Both the position numbers and the translations under genes were made by a program. A stretch of 54,984 nt of DNA, from positions 1,016,768 to 1,071,751 of the forward strand of contig NZ_HE610957.1 in NCBI RefSeq assembly GCF_000285515.1, in the 5' to 3' direction. The notes below the pieces were generated by a model that searched no databases, was not told the origin of the DNA, and was given only the letters and a program-made list of their open reading frames with translations. How positions within the stretch are numbered: position 1 is the stretch's first letter; each line of letters starts with the position of its first letter. Below, piece by piece: positions 17,968 through 27,175 of the stretch. Source of the stretch: Paenibacillus senegalensis JC66 (GTDB taxonomy: Bacteria; Bacillota; Bacilli; Paenibacillales; NBRC-103111).

Positions 17968-19134
17968 TTGGCGGCAAAAATTGTGATCCATGGATTCTAC
18001 GGAGCCGGGAATACCGGTGATGATGCCATTCTTCAAGCAATAGTAGATCATCTGTATGACCGTCTAGAGGATCCGCAGGTAACCGTTCTGGTGCGAAGCC
18101 GGACAACGAAAGCCTATTATGGCAGACATCCTGTTCAAAGCGTTTATGGTTTTGAGAAAGCTGCGGTAGCCACCGCGGTAGCCAAGGCAGATGCGATCTT
18201 AATCGGAGGCGGAGGACTGTTCCAGGATTATACCGGATACGAGGCAGCGGAGCTTTTTGCAGGAGCTAAGCGTTCCATTAATTACTATGCGGCTCCATTT
18301 TTTTTGGCCAAGGCCTGGAATAAACCGGTTATGTTCTACGCAGTTGGCGTAGGCCCTTTTCATAGCCCGCTGGCGGCTAACATGAGCTCTTTTATTTTAT
18401 CTTCATCCGATGCGGTAACCGTGAGGGACCAGGCTTCCCTCGATATGGCCAGGAAGCTGAACATCCATCAGGCTGTATTAACCGCAGATCCCGCGCTCCG
18501 GCTTACAAGTCATATTTCGGAAAATGCTGTACGGAAATGGGCGCCTTCTGATTTCTTTAACGCAGGCCACCCGCTTATCGGATTGAATTTACGAAAATGG
18601 AGCTTCACTTCAGATGGAACTCCGAAATGTTTTACGCTTTTGAAGCAGTTAGCTGACTATTCATCCGCAAAATATAATGCTAAATTTTTAATCCTTCCCT
18701 TTAACCTGAGTGATCAGGAACAGTCTTTGGCTGTAAGGCTGGCGGAGTCAATCGGCAGGGATAAAGCTCATATCGTTGCTTCCGATTGCCCTCCGGACCA
18801 GCTGCAGCGGCTTATCGGTCAGTTGGATATATTACTCCATATGCGACTGCATGCCTCTATTTTGGCGGCAGCTTCAGGAACCCCGACCATCGGCATTGCC
18901 TATGATCCCAAAGTCAACCATTGGTATAAAGAAATGGGATTGGAAGAAATGTGTTTTGAACTGGGCGAGGTTGAACTGACAACTCTGCGAAGTCGGCTGG
19001 ATGAAGTTCTGTTGAACAAACAGATATGGAGAGAGCGTTTTAAAGGACGGGCGAAGCTGTTGATCCAGCGCGAGGAACGGAATAGCCTTGAACTTGATAA
19101 GCTGCTGACGCCATTTAAAAAGGCGGGGATATGA
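17968..19134 (+). CDS. csaB: Polysaccharide pyruvyl transferase CsaB
   Basis: 388 residues from a TTG after GGGGAGG. The N-terminus IVIHGFYGAGNTGDDAILQA is the CsaB hallmark (Gly-rich, GNxGD), followed by ADAILIGGGGLFQD, FYAVGVGPF and near the C-terminus HMRLHASILAAASGTP. The enzyme transfers pyruvate from PEP onto ManNAc of the secondary cell-wall polysaccharide, the ligand of SLH domains; it is cytoplasmic or membrane-peripheral. The SLH protein at 10827-14345 is a likely client. Four-base overlap with the next glycosyltransferase gene indicates one operon. Confidence 0.93.
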   Translation: MAAKIVIHGFYGAGNTGDDAILQAIVDHLYDRLEDPQVTVLVRSRTTKAYYGRHPVQSVYGFEKAAVATAVAKADAILIGGGGLFQDYTGYEAAELFAGAKRSINYYAAPFFLAKAWNKPVMFYAVGVGPFHSPLAANMSSFILSSSDAVTVRDQASLDMARKLNIHQAVLTADPALRLTSHISENAVRKWAPSDFFNAGHPLIGLNLRKWSFTSDGTPKCFTLLKQLADYSSAKYNAKFLILPFNLSDQEQSLAVRLAESIGRDKAHIVASDCPPDQLQRLIGQLDILLHMRLHASILAAASGTPTIGIAYDPKVNHWYKEMGLEEMCFELGEVELTTLRSRLDEVLLNKQIWRERFKGRAKLLIQREERNSLELDKLLTPFKKAGI

Positions 19135-20153
19135 CGATGAGTCAGTCTCCATTAAGAATTACGTTTATAGGGCGCTATACCGAAGGGACAACTGGTATTG
19201 TAAGAAGTATTTTCATGGGACTCCTGGAGTTAGGCCACACCGTCCAGGAAATCAATGTAGGGACTCGTACCTCTCTTCTTTATAATCCAAATAGACGAAT
19301 GGGAGGCAACGGGCCTGTTTATGTACGATTAGAGTTGATTCGTGAAGAGCTGAGGGCATTTAAGCCGGATCTTATTATTTGCTGTGCCGGCGGTTTAACT
19401 TTTGTATCAAGGGATATGGCGGAATTGAAAAGGTTGGCTCCTGTTTGGGGGATAACGTTAAGCGATCCCGATGTATTTCCAACCATATCGGTTTATGCGC
19501 ATGAATTCAGCTACCATACGACCAATTCCCAGCTTGCCTATCGGCGTTATCTCAATAGAGGCTTCAATAATATAGGCTTTATGCCATTTGCCGTTGATTC
19601 CCGTTTTTTTGTTCCCCGGCCGCCGAACCCAAATTATCAATGTGACGTGGCCATCGTGGGGCATGCACGTCCGGATAGAGTCCCGCTCGCCAAACGGCTG
19701 CAGGCGAAGTTCGGAGCCGTGCTTTACGGCAGGAACTGGCCCGGGGGGAAAGGTCCCGTTCATGGGGAGGAATGGTTTCAAGCCGTATACTCCACCAAAT
19801 GCCTGATCAGCTTTCCTAAAACCGGGGCCGGTTATACGAATGTAAAAGTAGGTGTTTTTGAAGCTGCCGCAACCGGAAGACTAATGCTGGTTCCGTATTT
19901 CGAAGAGATAAAAAGGTATTTTGATTATGACCGGGAGATTGTCGGTTTCTCCAACGAACAGGAGCTATTTGAAAAGCTGAGCTATTATTTGCGTCATGAA
20001 GATGAACGGAACCGGATAGCTGAAGCTGCACGAATGCGCTGCGCACTGGAGCATACGTGGGCAAAAAGACTGAGTCCGTTTATAGAGCGTGCTGCAAACA
20101 GCTCCGCTAACCGATTTCGCGCGAAGCACCGGGAAGACATGGGGAATCAATAA
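19131..20153 (+). CDS. Glycosyltransferase, CgeB-like (GT4-type C-terminal domain)
   Basis: 340 residues. Starts MTMSQSPLRITFIGRYTEGT; ATG at 19131 overlaps the csaB stop, ATG at 19137 is an alternative. No transmembrane segment. The C-terminal half has the pattern of CgeB-type glycosyltransferases: CDVAIVGHARPDR, GRNWPGGKGPVHGEEW, SFPKTGAGYTNVKVGVFEAAATGRLML, FDYDREIVGF. Bacillus CgeB is a late sporulation protein needed for the spore-surface glycan layer; whether this one acts on spores or on wall polysaccharide is open. Its coupling to csaB points to SCWP, while the collagen-like spore-type genes 3 kb downstream point to the spore surface. Confidence 0.82.
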   Translation: MTMSQSPLRITFIGRYTEGTTGIVRSIFMGLLELGHTVQEINVGTRTSLLYNPNRRMGGNGPVYVRLELIREELRAFKPDLIICCAGGLTFVSRDMAELKRLAPVWGITLSDPDVFPTISVYAHEFSYHTTNSQLAYRRYLNRGFNNIGFMPFAVDSRFFVPRPPNPNYQCDVAIVGHARPDRVPLAKRLQAKFGAVLYGRNWPGGKGPVHGEEWFQAVYSTKCLISFPKTGAGYTNVKVGVFEAAATGRLMLVPYFEEIKRYFDYDREIVGFSNEQELFEKLSYYLRHEDERNRIAEAARMRCALEHTWAKRLSPFIERAANSSANRFRAKHREDMGNQ

Positions 20154-20169
20154 CGGTCAATACCCCATG

Positions 20170-20220
20170 ACGGCCGCCAACCAGGCTTTATTGTGTAGAG
20201 CGTGGTTGGCGGCCGTTTGC
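20170..20220 (+). terminator. Intrinsic terminator after the csaB operon
   Basis: Perfect 14-bp stem ACGGCCGCCAACCA / TGGTTGGCGGCCGT with a 19-base loop, starting 17 bases after the stop of the CgeB-like gene; short T run after it. Confidence 0.8.
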
Positions 20221-20237
20221 GGAATCCAAGAAAATAG

Positions 20238-20280
20238 AAGACTTTTCATTAGGCCAAACGTGATGAGAAGTCTTCTTTTC
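20238..20280. terminator. Second, bidirectional terminator between convergent glycosyltransferase genes
   Basis: Stem GAAGACTT / AAGTCTTC (20238-20245 with 20268-20275) followed by TTTTC on the plus strand and by ATTTTCTT on the minus strand, so it can serve both converging genes. Confidence 0.75.
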
Positions 20281-20301
20281 GTTCCAGCCGAGCGGCCATC
20301 C

Positions 20302-21354
20302 TTACTCCTCGAGAGAGTTATTCGATGAACGCGGGGCTGCTAAATAGGGGATTACTTCCATTATCTTCTTAGCTCTGTGCCGCCATGTGTTGGCTAAGGC
20401 AAAACGGATTCTGGCCTCACAGCAGCCGGGATCCGATAATCGAGCCTTAATAAGATCTTTAAACTGCTGCTGATTATGCGCTATATCGATATAAGGAACC
20501 ATCCTCTGGCATTCCGGCATCGGGGTGGCGATTACCGGCTTGCCGGCGGCCAGGTACTCGTAGGCTTTAACTGGATCAGCGGCAAGCGTGACATCATTAA
20601 TACGGAAAGGGATCAAACATACATCCAGACGGCTGATATATGCGGGTAATTGATGGTGCGGCTTGTGCCCCAAAAAATGAACATGCGGAAAACCGGCACC
20701 AGCAAGGGTAAACCGCCGCTCATATTCGGAGCCTATAAATACCCAGTCGGCGTCACGAATTGCTTTTGCAGCCGCATACAACAACGGCTCATCAAGCCAT
20801 GGAGCCCAGGCCCCTACAAAGCCAATGAGCGGACGCCCCGAGGCTGGCAGATCAGCGGGCTTGGGCCAAATTCCTGATTCCTGGTGAAGCAGCATCCCCT
20901 CGTCATACCCATTGGGCACCAGATGGATAGTTTTCCCGGGATAACGCTGCTTTAAGCGAGATTGAAGCCGCTGAGAAGAGCATAGAATGGTAGAGGCCGC
21001 ATTAATCGCCATTTGCTCGTAAGGCAGCCATTGGGCGAAATCGTCCGCGCAATCATAGACCAGGTTATCAGCTCGGTAGCTGACCGCTTTTTGGGTCAAA
21101 TGCGGGGCGTTGATCCATACCACCGAAGCACCATCGTATGCTTCCCTCAGCTTAGGCCACTGAGTTTGCAGCCAATTATCATGGTCATGCACGATGGTTA
21201 GTCCGGGTTCTATCTCTTCTGCTTGTTTTCTAGTCTGGGTAAGGTTGCAAAAATACACCCTATGCCCCTGCCTAGCCAGCTGTCTCATTAATTGCTGGGG
21301 TCTCTGTATCATCCAAGTCCAATCCGCTGCCGGGGGGTAAACAATCAGGCTCAA
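20302..21354 (-). CDS. Glycosyltransferase, GT4-like (GT-B fold)
   Basis: About 350 residues if started at the TTG at 21354, which follows AAGGAGG by eight bases; an in-frame ATG at 21384 lacks such a site. The beginning SLIVYPPAADWTWMIQRPQQ is typical of glycosyltransferases that open with a 'P.DW....RPQQL' motif. Further marks: LVYDCADDFAQW, HLVPNGYDEG, LIGFVGAWAPWLDEPLL, FLGHKPHHQLPAYI and DPVKAYEYLAAGKPVIAT, the donor-binding motif of GT-B enzymes. Cytoplasmic, no membrane helix. Acceptor and sugar unknown; it stands alone on the minus strand between two plus-strand glycosyltransferases. Confidence 0.87.
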   Translation of the reverse strand: MSLIVYPPAADWTWMIQRPQQLMRQLARQGHRVYFCNLTQTRKQAEEIEPGLTIVHDHDNWLQTQWPKLREAYDGASVVWINAPHLTQKAVSYRADNLVYDCADDFAQWLPYEQMAINAASTILCSSQRLQSRLKQRYPGKTIHLVPNGYDEGMLLHQESGIWPKPADLPASGRPLIGFVGAWAPWLDEPLLYAAAKAIRDADWVFIGSEYERRFTLAGAGFPHVHFLGHKPHHQLPAYISRLDVCLIPFRINDVTLAADPVKAYEYLAAGKPVIATPMPECQRMVPYIDIAHNQQQFKDLIKARLSDPGCCEARIRFALANTWRHRAKKIMEVIPYLAAPRSSNNSLEE

Positions 21355-21457
21355 CCCTTCCACCTCCTTATCATCAAATTCCAAATAGGATAATCACATG
21401 CTCTTTAGTTGTAAGAAAGCGCAAAAGGAAAATCAATTTATAAATATCGGAGGGACT

Positions 21458-22752
21458 ATGCTCGTATTGATCATGAACAGTTCCTATAAAAAAGCATATG
21501 ATGAAACAAAAAAAGTCTGCTTAGGCAGAAATCTGATTGGGTTGTTACCGATGGAGAATCACAGGAATTGGTGGAGGAGATTGAATGCTGCTTGCAGGAT
21601 CCCGAACGTTCTCCGTATTTTATTACATTGATGGCCGGTGACCGATTGGGGGATGCTTTTGCTAATGAATTGCTGAGGCAGCTGGACAGTCTACCCGACA
21701 CTGCGGCAGGGTTAGGCATCGAATTTTTAAAGGATTCCAGAGAGCACAAGCCGAGTAAGGAAGCAGCTCCGTTCCGCCCCATCCTGTGGAAAACATCGGT
21801 TCTTGCACAAAGCTTTCCGCAAGGATTCCCCGGTTATGCTTGGCAGCCCTTCAAGGAATTGATGCTGGAGGATTTGTACCGCTATACTGCAGGACTTTAT
21901 CATAATTGCTGGCATTCATTGCCATCCGATATTATAAAACCCGGACCGCGCTTTCGCAGCTCGTGGAATCAAGAGCAGTCGATTGAACAGTGGGTTAGGC
22001 CTATCCTGGAGGCTGCTGCGCGTCCGCCAACAACTACATCAAGCTCAAGTGCGCCGCTCATTACGATCGCCTTATGTGTTTATAATGGAGAGCGTTATCT
22101 GCCCTGGGCTATTCGCAGCGTGCTCGCTCAGACAATGAAATCCTGGGAATTGATTATTGTGGACGATGGCTCCACCGACGGAACCAAACAGGCAGCATCT
22201 GCTTATTTATCCGACTCCCGCATCCGTTGGTATAGTATGGATAGCAATTGCGGCAAAGCCCGATGCTTAAATGAATCATTGGACAGAGCCAGAGGAAAAT
22301 GGTTTATGGAGCTGGATGCTGATGATTGGTTAAGCTGCAATGCCCTGGAATTGATTACAAGACAAATTGCTAAACCGTTGAAGCCAACATTTCTTTATAG
22401 CGACTATGCGGAATGGAAAGAGAAGGCACCCGGGGAGCTGAAGATACAGCACATTAGGAAAGCAGACTTCCCTATATCCAAGGACAGCCTGCTTTCCAAA
22501 GGGGTTCCTTTGGCTCCCCGGGTATATCATACGGCTACGCTGAGAAAAATGGGAGGCTGGCAGCTGAACGATCCATTTAACGGCAGATTGTACGAGGATT
22601 TTCAAATGATTCTCCGTATTTTAGATCATTATGAAATCGAGCACCTGCCAGCTGTTTTATACCACAGGAGGATTCGCCGTGAGAGCATATCTCAAACGAA
22701 TCAAAGGCTCTATCAAAGCTGGGTCAGTTGGATTGCGGACCAATCCTTCTAG
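21458..22752 (+). CDS. GT2 glycosyltransferase, reading frame interrupted by a -1 shift at an A7 tract
   Basis: The natural start is ATG 21458 behind CGGAGGGACT: MLVLIMNSSYKKAYDETKK. At 21508-21514 there are seven A; reading on in frame gives an unrelated short peptide, whereas a -1 shift (or one more A) continues SLLRQKSDWVVTDGES and joins the long frame that is open from 21505 to 22752. An unassisted start would be TTG 21568 (394 residues), which has a weak site. The complete product has an N-terminal region of about 180 residues and a C-terminal GT-A domain: ITIALCVYNGERYLPWAIRS, IIVDDGSTDGT and the metal-binding FMELDADDWL. The zero-frame heptamer A AAA AAA fits a -1 slippery site; sequencing error or true mutation is equally possible. 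Confidence 0.8.
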
Positions 22753-22833
22753 TTTGTCTTGAATTCCTGATGCAGCAGCGCTTGAGTGGCCTTTACCTAA
22801 CTGCCGGTATTCCCATTTCGGCTGCTGGCTAAA

Positions 22834-23034
22834 TTACTGTATCACCCGGATAAAACCGACATTCTGAAGCAGAAAAGTCATGGATACCGGCGGCGCTCCA
22901 TAAGTGACATCCTCCGAAAGGACGTTCAGCAAACCCTCCTCTACTCCAACCAAGTGCCCTTCCTGATACTGAGTAATCTGATGAATTTCTATTGTTCTGC
23001 CTATATAAGTGGCTAACGCTTGCTCAATAGTCAT
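22834..23034 (-). CDS. Small DUF2642-like protein, spore-surface candidate
   Basis: 66 residues, ATG after GGAGGGAGAAGGC. Predicted to be one small beta barrel: IGRTIEIHQITQYQEGHLVG, then GLLNVLSED, ending QNVGFIRVIQ. Its shape matches the C-terminal part of the collagen-like protein encoded just upstream ([21 protein letters not shown] ... IPIMNIL type pattern) and the DUF2642 (YuzF-type) family of spore formers. Same strand, 25 bases after the collagen-like gene, so the two are probably co-transcribed. Function unknown; a partner or subunit of the collagen-like protein is a reasonable guess. Confidence 0.7.
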   Translation of the reverse strand: MTIEQALATYIGRTIEIHQITQYQEGHLVGVEEGLLNVLSEDVTYGAPPVSMTFLLQNVGFIRVIQ

Positions 23035-23059
23035 GCCTTCTCCCTCCTCCTCTTATTCG

Positions 23060-23560
23060 TTATTGCGGAGTGACCGACAATATATTCATAATAGGCACCA
23101 GCAAAATGTCGCCTGTACTTTCTCTTAACTGGATAAAATCATCGCCCACCATTTCAACAACCCCACTCAAGGTACCGGAAGTAGTCTGGATAGTGATGCC
23201 GGTACCGAGCAGCGACTGCAGAAATTGAATGACAGCTGGATCTATCGCGGTGCCAGCTGGTCCTTGTGGACCCGCTGGTCCTGCTGGTCCGGCTGGTCCG
23301 GCTGGACCTGGAGGGCCGGCAATTCCTTGTGGTCCTGCGGGGCCCATTGGTCCCGGGATCCCTGGTGCACCAGCAGGCCCCGGTATTCCTTGAGGGCCTT
23401 GAGGACCCTGTGGACCTTGGGGACCCGATCTTCCCCTATATACTTTAGGTTTTGGCATTAAACGACGGGATACTTTCAACCTGGAAGAACAACTTTTCTT
23501 TTGCCGTCTATACGCTTTAACAACAGTTTTACGTTTTTTGCTTCTGCGGCAAATTAACAT
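23060..23560 (-). CDS. Collagen-like protein with C-terminal DUF2642-like domain
   Basis: 166 residues, ATG after an almost perfect AAAGGAGGGTG. Three parts: a very basic N-terminus of about 45 residues ([18 protein letters not shown], with three Cys), about 20 uninterrupted Gly-X-Y triplets (GPQ x4, then GIP, GPA, GAP and others), and a C-terminal 55-residue beta domain like that of DUF2642. No signal peptide, as usual for proteins assembled on the spore from the mother cell. Unlike BclA, the triplets contain almost no threonine, so the classic O-glycosylation sites are missing. A CATACTAT element upstream resembles the -10 box of mother-cell sigma factors. Spore-coat or exosporium role is inferred. 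Confidence 0.82.
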   Translation of the reverse strand: MLICRRSKKRKTVVKAYRRQKKSCSSRLKVSRRLMPKPKVYRGRSGPQGPQGPQGPQGIPGPAGAPGIPGPMGPAGPQGIAGPPGPAGPAGPAGPAGPQGPAGTAIDPAVIQFLQSLLGTGITIQTTSGTLSGVVEMVGDDFIQLRESTGDILLVPIMNILSVTPQ

Positions 23561-23959
23561 TCAACACCCTCCTTTAGCTGTAGTTAAGTCCATAGTATGT
23601 TTACATGACTGTTAATGAATAGGTAAAACGCTGAAAATAATTCATTAGGAGACAAAATAGGTGGCTGTTCCCGTCTGTTTTGGGAAGCTTGTAGGAATTT
23701 TGCGAAAAACCAGGTTTTTATAAAAACAGCTGTTTAATAGGCAGAGCCCTTGAGGAGGAAGGGAAGTTGTGGCATTAGCCCACAATCTATTGAAAGTAGC
23801 AGGTATCCGCCTGACAATTTTCCAGGAAAACAGAAAGACCAAAAAAAATGGACGGAAAACATTGCGGTTTTCCGTCCATTTATTTTGGGGACTTATTGGA
23901 CAACCCCGTTGACTTTTTAAGGTGTCGCACTAAAAAGCTCCTTTACGGACAGCCCTTGT
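23561..23959. other. Intergenic region between nif3-like gene and collagen-like gene
   Basis: About 400 bases. Holds the terminator at 23841-23884 and, on the minus strand, the leader of the collagen-like gene with CATACTAT at 23592-23599, which resembles a sigma E/K -10 element; no good -35 was found. A 65-codon minus-strand frame at 23645-23842 has no ribosome binding site or recognisable protein features. Confidence 0.5.
23841..23884 (-). terminator. Intrinsic terminator after the nif3-like gene
   Basis: Perfect 14-bp stem AATGGACGGAAAAC / GTTTTCCGTCCATT flanked by A8 on the left and TATTTT on the right; works on the minus strand for the gene ending at 23960 and possibly also on the plus strand. 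Confidence 0.9.
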
Positions 23960-25075
23960 TTATATAAACCGAAATACTTCCGTGTCTACCTGTGAAGACA
24001 GGACCTCCGTTGAATATCCGCTGCGCATTAAGGCATCCGTTAAATGCCGGCTCACTGCTTGTTTCATGATTTTCTCGGCATTGTGACCGGGATCGATCAA
24101 ACATAGCCCTGCGGCGACCGCATCCTGTGCGGAGTGGTAATCTATATCTCCGGTAATTAGTACATCTGCGCCGCAGAACTTGGCTGTGTGAATATAACGG
24201 GAACCGGATCCGCCAAGCACAGCCGCTTTCTTGATCTTTGTATCCAACTGCCCGACTACTCTGACAGCAGGCACCTGAAATGCTGATTTAACCGCTTCAG
24301 CTAGCTTGGACAGACTCAGCGGTTCAGGCAGTCTACCCACCCGCCCTAAACCTAATGAACGGCCTTTAAGCTCGAGCGGATACACATCGTAAGCCACTTC
24401 TTCATAGGGGTGTGCTTTTATCATCGCCTTTATAATCTGAGCTTGCCTGCTGTGGGGAATGACTGTTTCAATTCGCACCTCGGCTACCTTCTCCATATTC
24501 CCGACACTTCCGATATACGGTTCGGTACCTTCGCCAGGCTTAAATGTCCCGGTTCCTTGAAGATTAAAACTGCAGTGACTGTACTCGCCAATCGCTCCCG
24601 CCCCTGCATCCAAGATTGCGGATAATACCCGCTCGTGATGATCCTCGGGAACAAACACCACAAGCTTTTTCAATGGATCTGTCCAGCTTTCCTCCAACGG
24701 CCGGGTCTCCTTGAGCTGCAAGGCTTCAGCCATCAAGTCATTGATGCCGCCTTCCGCCACATCAAGATTAGTATGACTGATGTAAACGGCAATATCATTT
24801 TTAATCAGTTTCTCGTAAAGCCGTCCAGCCGGCAAATCCGTACGAATGGTCTTCAGCGGACGGAAAATGATAGCATGATGGGCAATAATTAAATCTGCTT
24901 TGGCCACAATAGCTTCCTCAACCACTTGATCGTCTACATCCAAAGCGACCATTACTTTGCGGATATCCTTATCCAGGGTGCCGAGCTGCAGTCCGATTTT
25001 ATCATCTGGCAGCGCATAGTGCTTAGGTGCCAATTCCTCCATTAATTGAATGACGGCTTGTCCTTTGGCAAGCAT
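23960..25075 (-). CDS. Nif3-like dinuclear metal centre protein (YqfO family)
   Basis: 371 residues, the long Bacillus-type Nif3/YqfO with an inserted PII/CutA-like domain (about residues 130-240, from LKKLVVFVPEDHHERVLSAIL to HPYEEVAYDVYPLEL). Metal ligands of the two-metal centre are visible in LIIAHHAIIF, ISHTNLDV and, near the C-terminus, LIDPGHNAEK. The biochemical role of the family is unsettled (GTP cyclohydrolase I type 2 has been proposed). Start ATG after AGGGAGG; it overlaps the upstream trmK by 34 bases, the yqfN-yqfO order of Bacillus subtilis, so they are co-expressed. Confidence 0.93.
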   Translation of the reverse strand: MLAKGQAVIQLMEELAPKHYALPDDKIGLQLGTLDKDIRKVMVALDVDDQVVEEAIVAKADLIIAHHAIIFRPLKTIRTDLPAGRLYEKLIKNDIAVYISHTNLDVAEGGINDLMAEALQLKETRPLEESWTDPLKKLVVFVPEDHHERVLSAILDAGAGAIGEYSHCSFNLQGTGTFKPGEGTEPYIGSVGNMEKVAEVRIETVIPHSRQAQIIKAMIKAHPYEEVAYDVYPLELKGRSLGLGRVGRLPEPLSLSKLAEAVKSAFQVPAVRVVGQLDTKIKKAAVLGGSGSRYIHTAKFCGADVLITGDIDYHSAQDAVAAGLCLIDPGHNAEKIMKQAVSRHLTDALMRSGYSTEVLSSQVDTEVFRFI

Positions 25076-25815
25076 TGCAATACCTCCCTTAATTCCTCAA
25101 TCTCCTTCACGAAAGCTTCCCGCCTGGCCAGCGATTCAGGAAGACGGGAAGCAGCCAGCTGATCAGCTATCTTCTCTTTTTTGTTCAGTTCGTCCTGCCA
25201 CTTGCGGCGAAAAATCGGATTCGCTTGTCTCAGCAAGTAGGGACCTAAGCGGAACAGCAAATCTCCGCTTACTCGCATGCCGTGGATGACCGCAGGCTCA
25301 TACAGCGAACTCACCCTGGCAGCATGATCTCTCCGCTCGCTTCTTATACAGTGCAGGATTTCGTAAATTTTCCCGTCTTCCTCAAGAATCGTCTCGTCTG
25401 CGAGCAGCCAGCCATTATAATGGAGCCAGCGGCGGACGGCCTCCTCTCCTACATTGGGCTGAAGCACCATAACCTTAACAGAGGAAAGCCGATGCGCACC
25501 TCGCTCTAGAATGTCAGAGATCAAGCTTCCGCCCATACCGGCTATCGTCACGGTATCCGCCTCGCCATCATGGAGAACAGACAAGCCGTCACCGAGGCGC
25601 ACCTCAATTTGCTTCGCAAGTCCCGCATCCGCTACTTGTTTCACTGCTGCTTGATAAGGTCCGGCATTCACTTCCCCTGCAATAGCTGATACAGCAATCC
25701 CTTGCTGAATAGTATAAACAGGAAGCAGAGCATGATCCGATCCTATATCAGCCAGCCTAGCGCCTTTCGGAATATAGCTGGAAATCCGTTCCAACCGCTT
25801 TGAAATATTGACCAT
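25042..25815 (-). CDS. trmK: tRNA (adenine-N1)-methyltransferase TrmK
   Basis: 257 residues. SAM-binding motif LADIGSDHALLPVY near residue 22, then AGEVNAGPYQAA, VRLGDGL, and VTIAGMGGSLI, the catalytic-face motif of TrmK that methylates N1 of A22 in tRNA. The C-terminal 60 residues form a charged coiled coil (RKWQDELNKKEKIADQL), as in YqfN. Start ATG has a weak ribosome binding site. Overlap with the nif3-like gene downstream and rpoD upstream is the conserved Bacilli order. Confidence 0.94.
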   Translation of the reverse strand: MVNISKRLERISSYIPKGARLADIGSDHALLPVYTIQQGIAVSAIAGEVNAGPYQAAVKQVADAGLAKQIEVRLGDGLSVLHDGEADTVTIAGMGGSLISDILERGAHRLSSVKVMVLQPNVGEEAVRRWLHYNGWLLADETILEEDGKIYEILHCIRSERRDHAARVSSLYEPAVIHGMRVSGDLLFRLGPYLLRQANPIFRRKWQDELNKKEKIADQLAASRLPESLARREAFVKEIEELREVLQCLPKDKPSFN

Positions 25816-25973
25816 GCAGCAACATCCATTTCTAATTTGTATTTAACCGGATCACTAACCATTCAACGCAAACTGCTACAGGATTATTTGCATTGGTGTG
25901 ATAAAAAAGGTAAAATGTAAAAACAAATAATCCCATTTATTACATAAATCGTATTCCTCTACGCCTTACAGCC

Positions 25974-26006
25974 GAAAAAATGACCTTGCTGCAAGCAGTA
26001 AGGTCA
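25974..26006 (-). terminator. Intrinsic terminator after rpoD
   Basis: Stem TGACCTTGCTGC / GCAGTAAGGTCA (one mismatch) directly after rpoD, with six T following on the minus strand; it ends the dnaG-rpoD unit. Confidence 0.9.
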
Positions 26007-26014
26007 TAAAAGCC

Positions 26015-27133
26015 TTATTCGAGGAAATCTTTAAGTCTTTTGGAACGGCTCGGATGCCGAAGCTTCCGAAGAGCCTTGGCTTCAATCTGACGAATTCTTT
26101 CACGGGTGACGCCGAACACTTTGCCCACTTCTTCCAACGTCCTCGTGCGTCCGTCATCCAAACCGAAACGAAGTCTAAGCACATTCTCTTCCCTTTCGGT
26201 CAACGTGTCCAAAACGTCTTCCAGCTGCTCCTTGAGCAGTTCATAAGCAGCTGCGTCAGCGGGAGCCAACGCTTCCTGATCTTCGATAAAGTCGCCAAGA
26301 TGGGAGTCATCCTCTTCACCAATCGGCGTTTCCAAGGAAACCGGCTCTTGGGCAATTTTCATAATTTCTCTGACCTTATCGGTACTCAGATCCATTTCCT
26401 TAGCGATTTCTTCTGGCGTTGGTTCACGCCCTAATTCCTGCAACAGCTGGCGGGATACGCGAATCAGTTTATTAATGGTTTCCACCATATGCACCGGAAT
26501 CCGAATCGTTCTCGCCTGATCAGCTATCGCTCTCGTAATCGCCTGGCGGATCCACCAGGTTGCATACGTGCTGAACTTAAAGCCTTTGATGTGATCGAAT
26601 TTTTCAACGGCTTTGATCAAGCCCATGTTTCCTTCTTGAATCAAGTCCAAGAACAGCATGCCTCTTCCAACATAACGCTTGGCAATGCTGACAACCAGTC
26701 TAAGATTGGCTTCCGCCAGACGGCGTTTGGCCTCCTCGTCCCCTTCTTCAATCCGTTTGGCCAAATCAATCTCATCCTCAGCAGACAACAGCGGGACGCG
26801 TCCGATTTCTTTGAGATACATCCGTACCGGATCGTTGATTTTAATGCCGGGCGGCAAGGAGAGGTCGTCATCGAAGTTGAACTCGTCGGCTTCTACTTCC
26901 CCTATCGGTCCACCTTCATCGTCCTCCGACTCATTGCCTACATCTATGCCAAGCTCCGAAAGCTGCTCGAAAAATTCATCGATTTGCTCCGGATCTTGGT
27001 CAAATGGCGAAAGCTTCTCCATAATTTCTTTATAAGTAAGCGATGAGCGTTTTTTGCCTAGCTCCAGTAACTGCTCTTTTACTTGTTCTAAGGTTAATTC
27101 CGTTTCCAGCTCCGTATGGTGTTCGTTCGCCAT
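26015..27133 (-). CDS. rpoD: RNA polymerase sigma factor RpoD (SigA)
   Basis: 372 residues from ATG 27133, preferred to the ATG at 27163 because AGGAGGG lies eight bases before it. All primary sigma regions are present: a short acidic region 1.1 ([20 protein letters not shown]), region 1.2 [16 protein letters not shown], regions 2.1-2.4 with [20 protein letters not shown], region 3 [12 protein letters not shown], and region 4.2 with the helix-turn-helix [20 protein letters not shown]. It recognises TTGACA/TATAAT promoters such as those found here before rnpB, rpsU and gntR. Directly downstream of dnaG, the conserved macromolecular-synthesis operon. Confidence 0.98.
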   Translation of the reverse strand: MANEHHTELETELTLEQVKEQLLELGKKRSSLTYKEIMEKLSPFDQDPEQIDEFFEQLSELGIDVGNESEDDEGGPIGEVEADEFNFDDDLSLPPGIKINDPVRMYLKEIGRVPLLSAEDEIDLAKRIEEGDEEAKRRLAEANLRLVVSIAKRYVGRGMLFLDLIQEGNMGLIKAVEKFDHIKGFKFSTYATWWIRQAITRAIADQARTIRIPVHMVETINKLIRVSRQLLQELGREPTPEEIAKEMDLSTDKVREIMKIAQEPVSLETPIGEEDDSHLGDFIEDQEALAPADAAAYELLKEQLEDVLDTLTEREENVLRLRFGLDDGRTRTLEEVGKVFGVTRERIRQIEAKALRKLRHPSRSKRLKDFLE

Positions 27134-27175
27134 AATGTACTCCCTCCTACCTAGAATCATCAAAAAAGGTAGAAC

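Noticed and set aside
23225-23461. Trp-rich plus-strand frames opposite the collagen-like tract
   Set aside because: They arise from the Gly-Pro codon repeats read on the other strand and have no other support.
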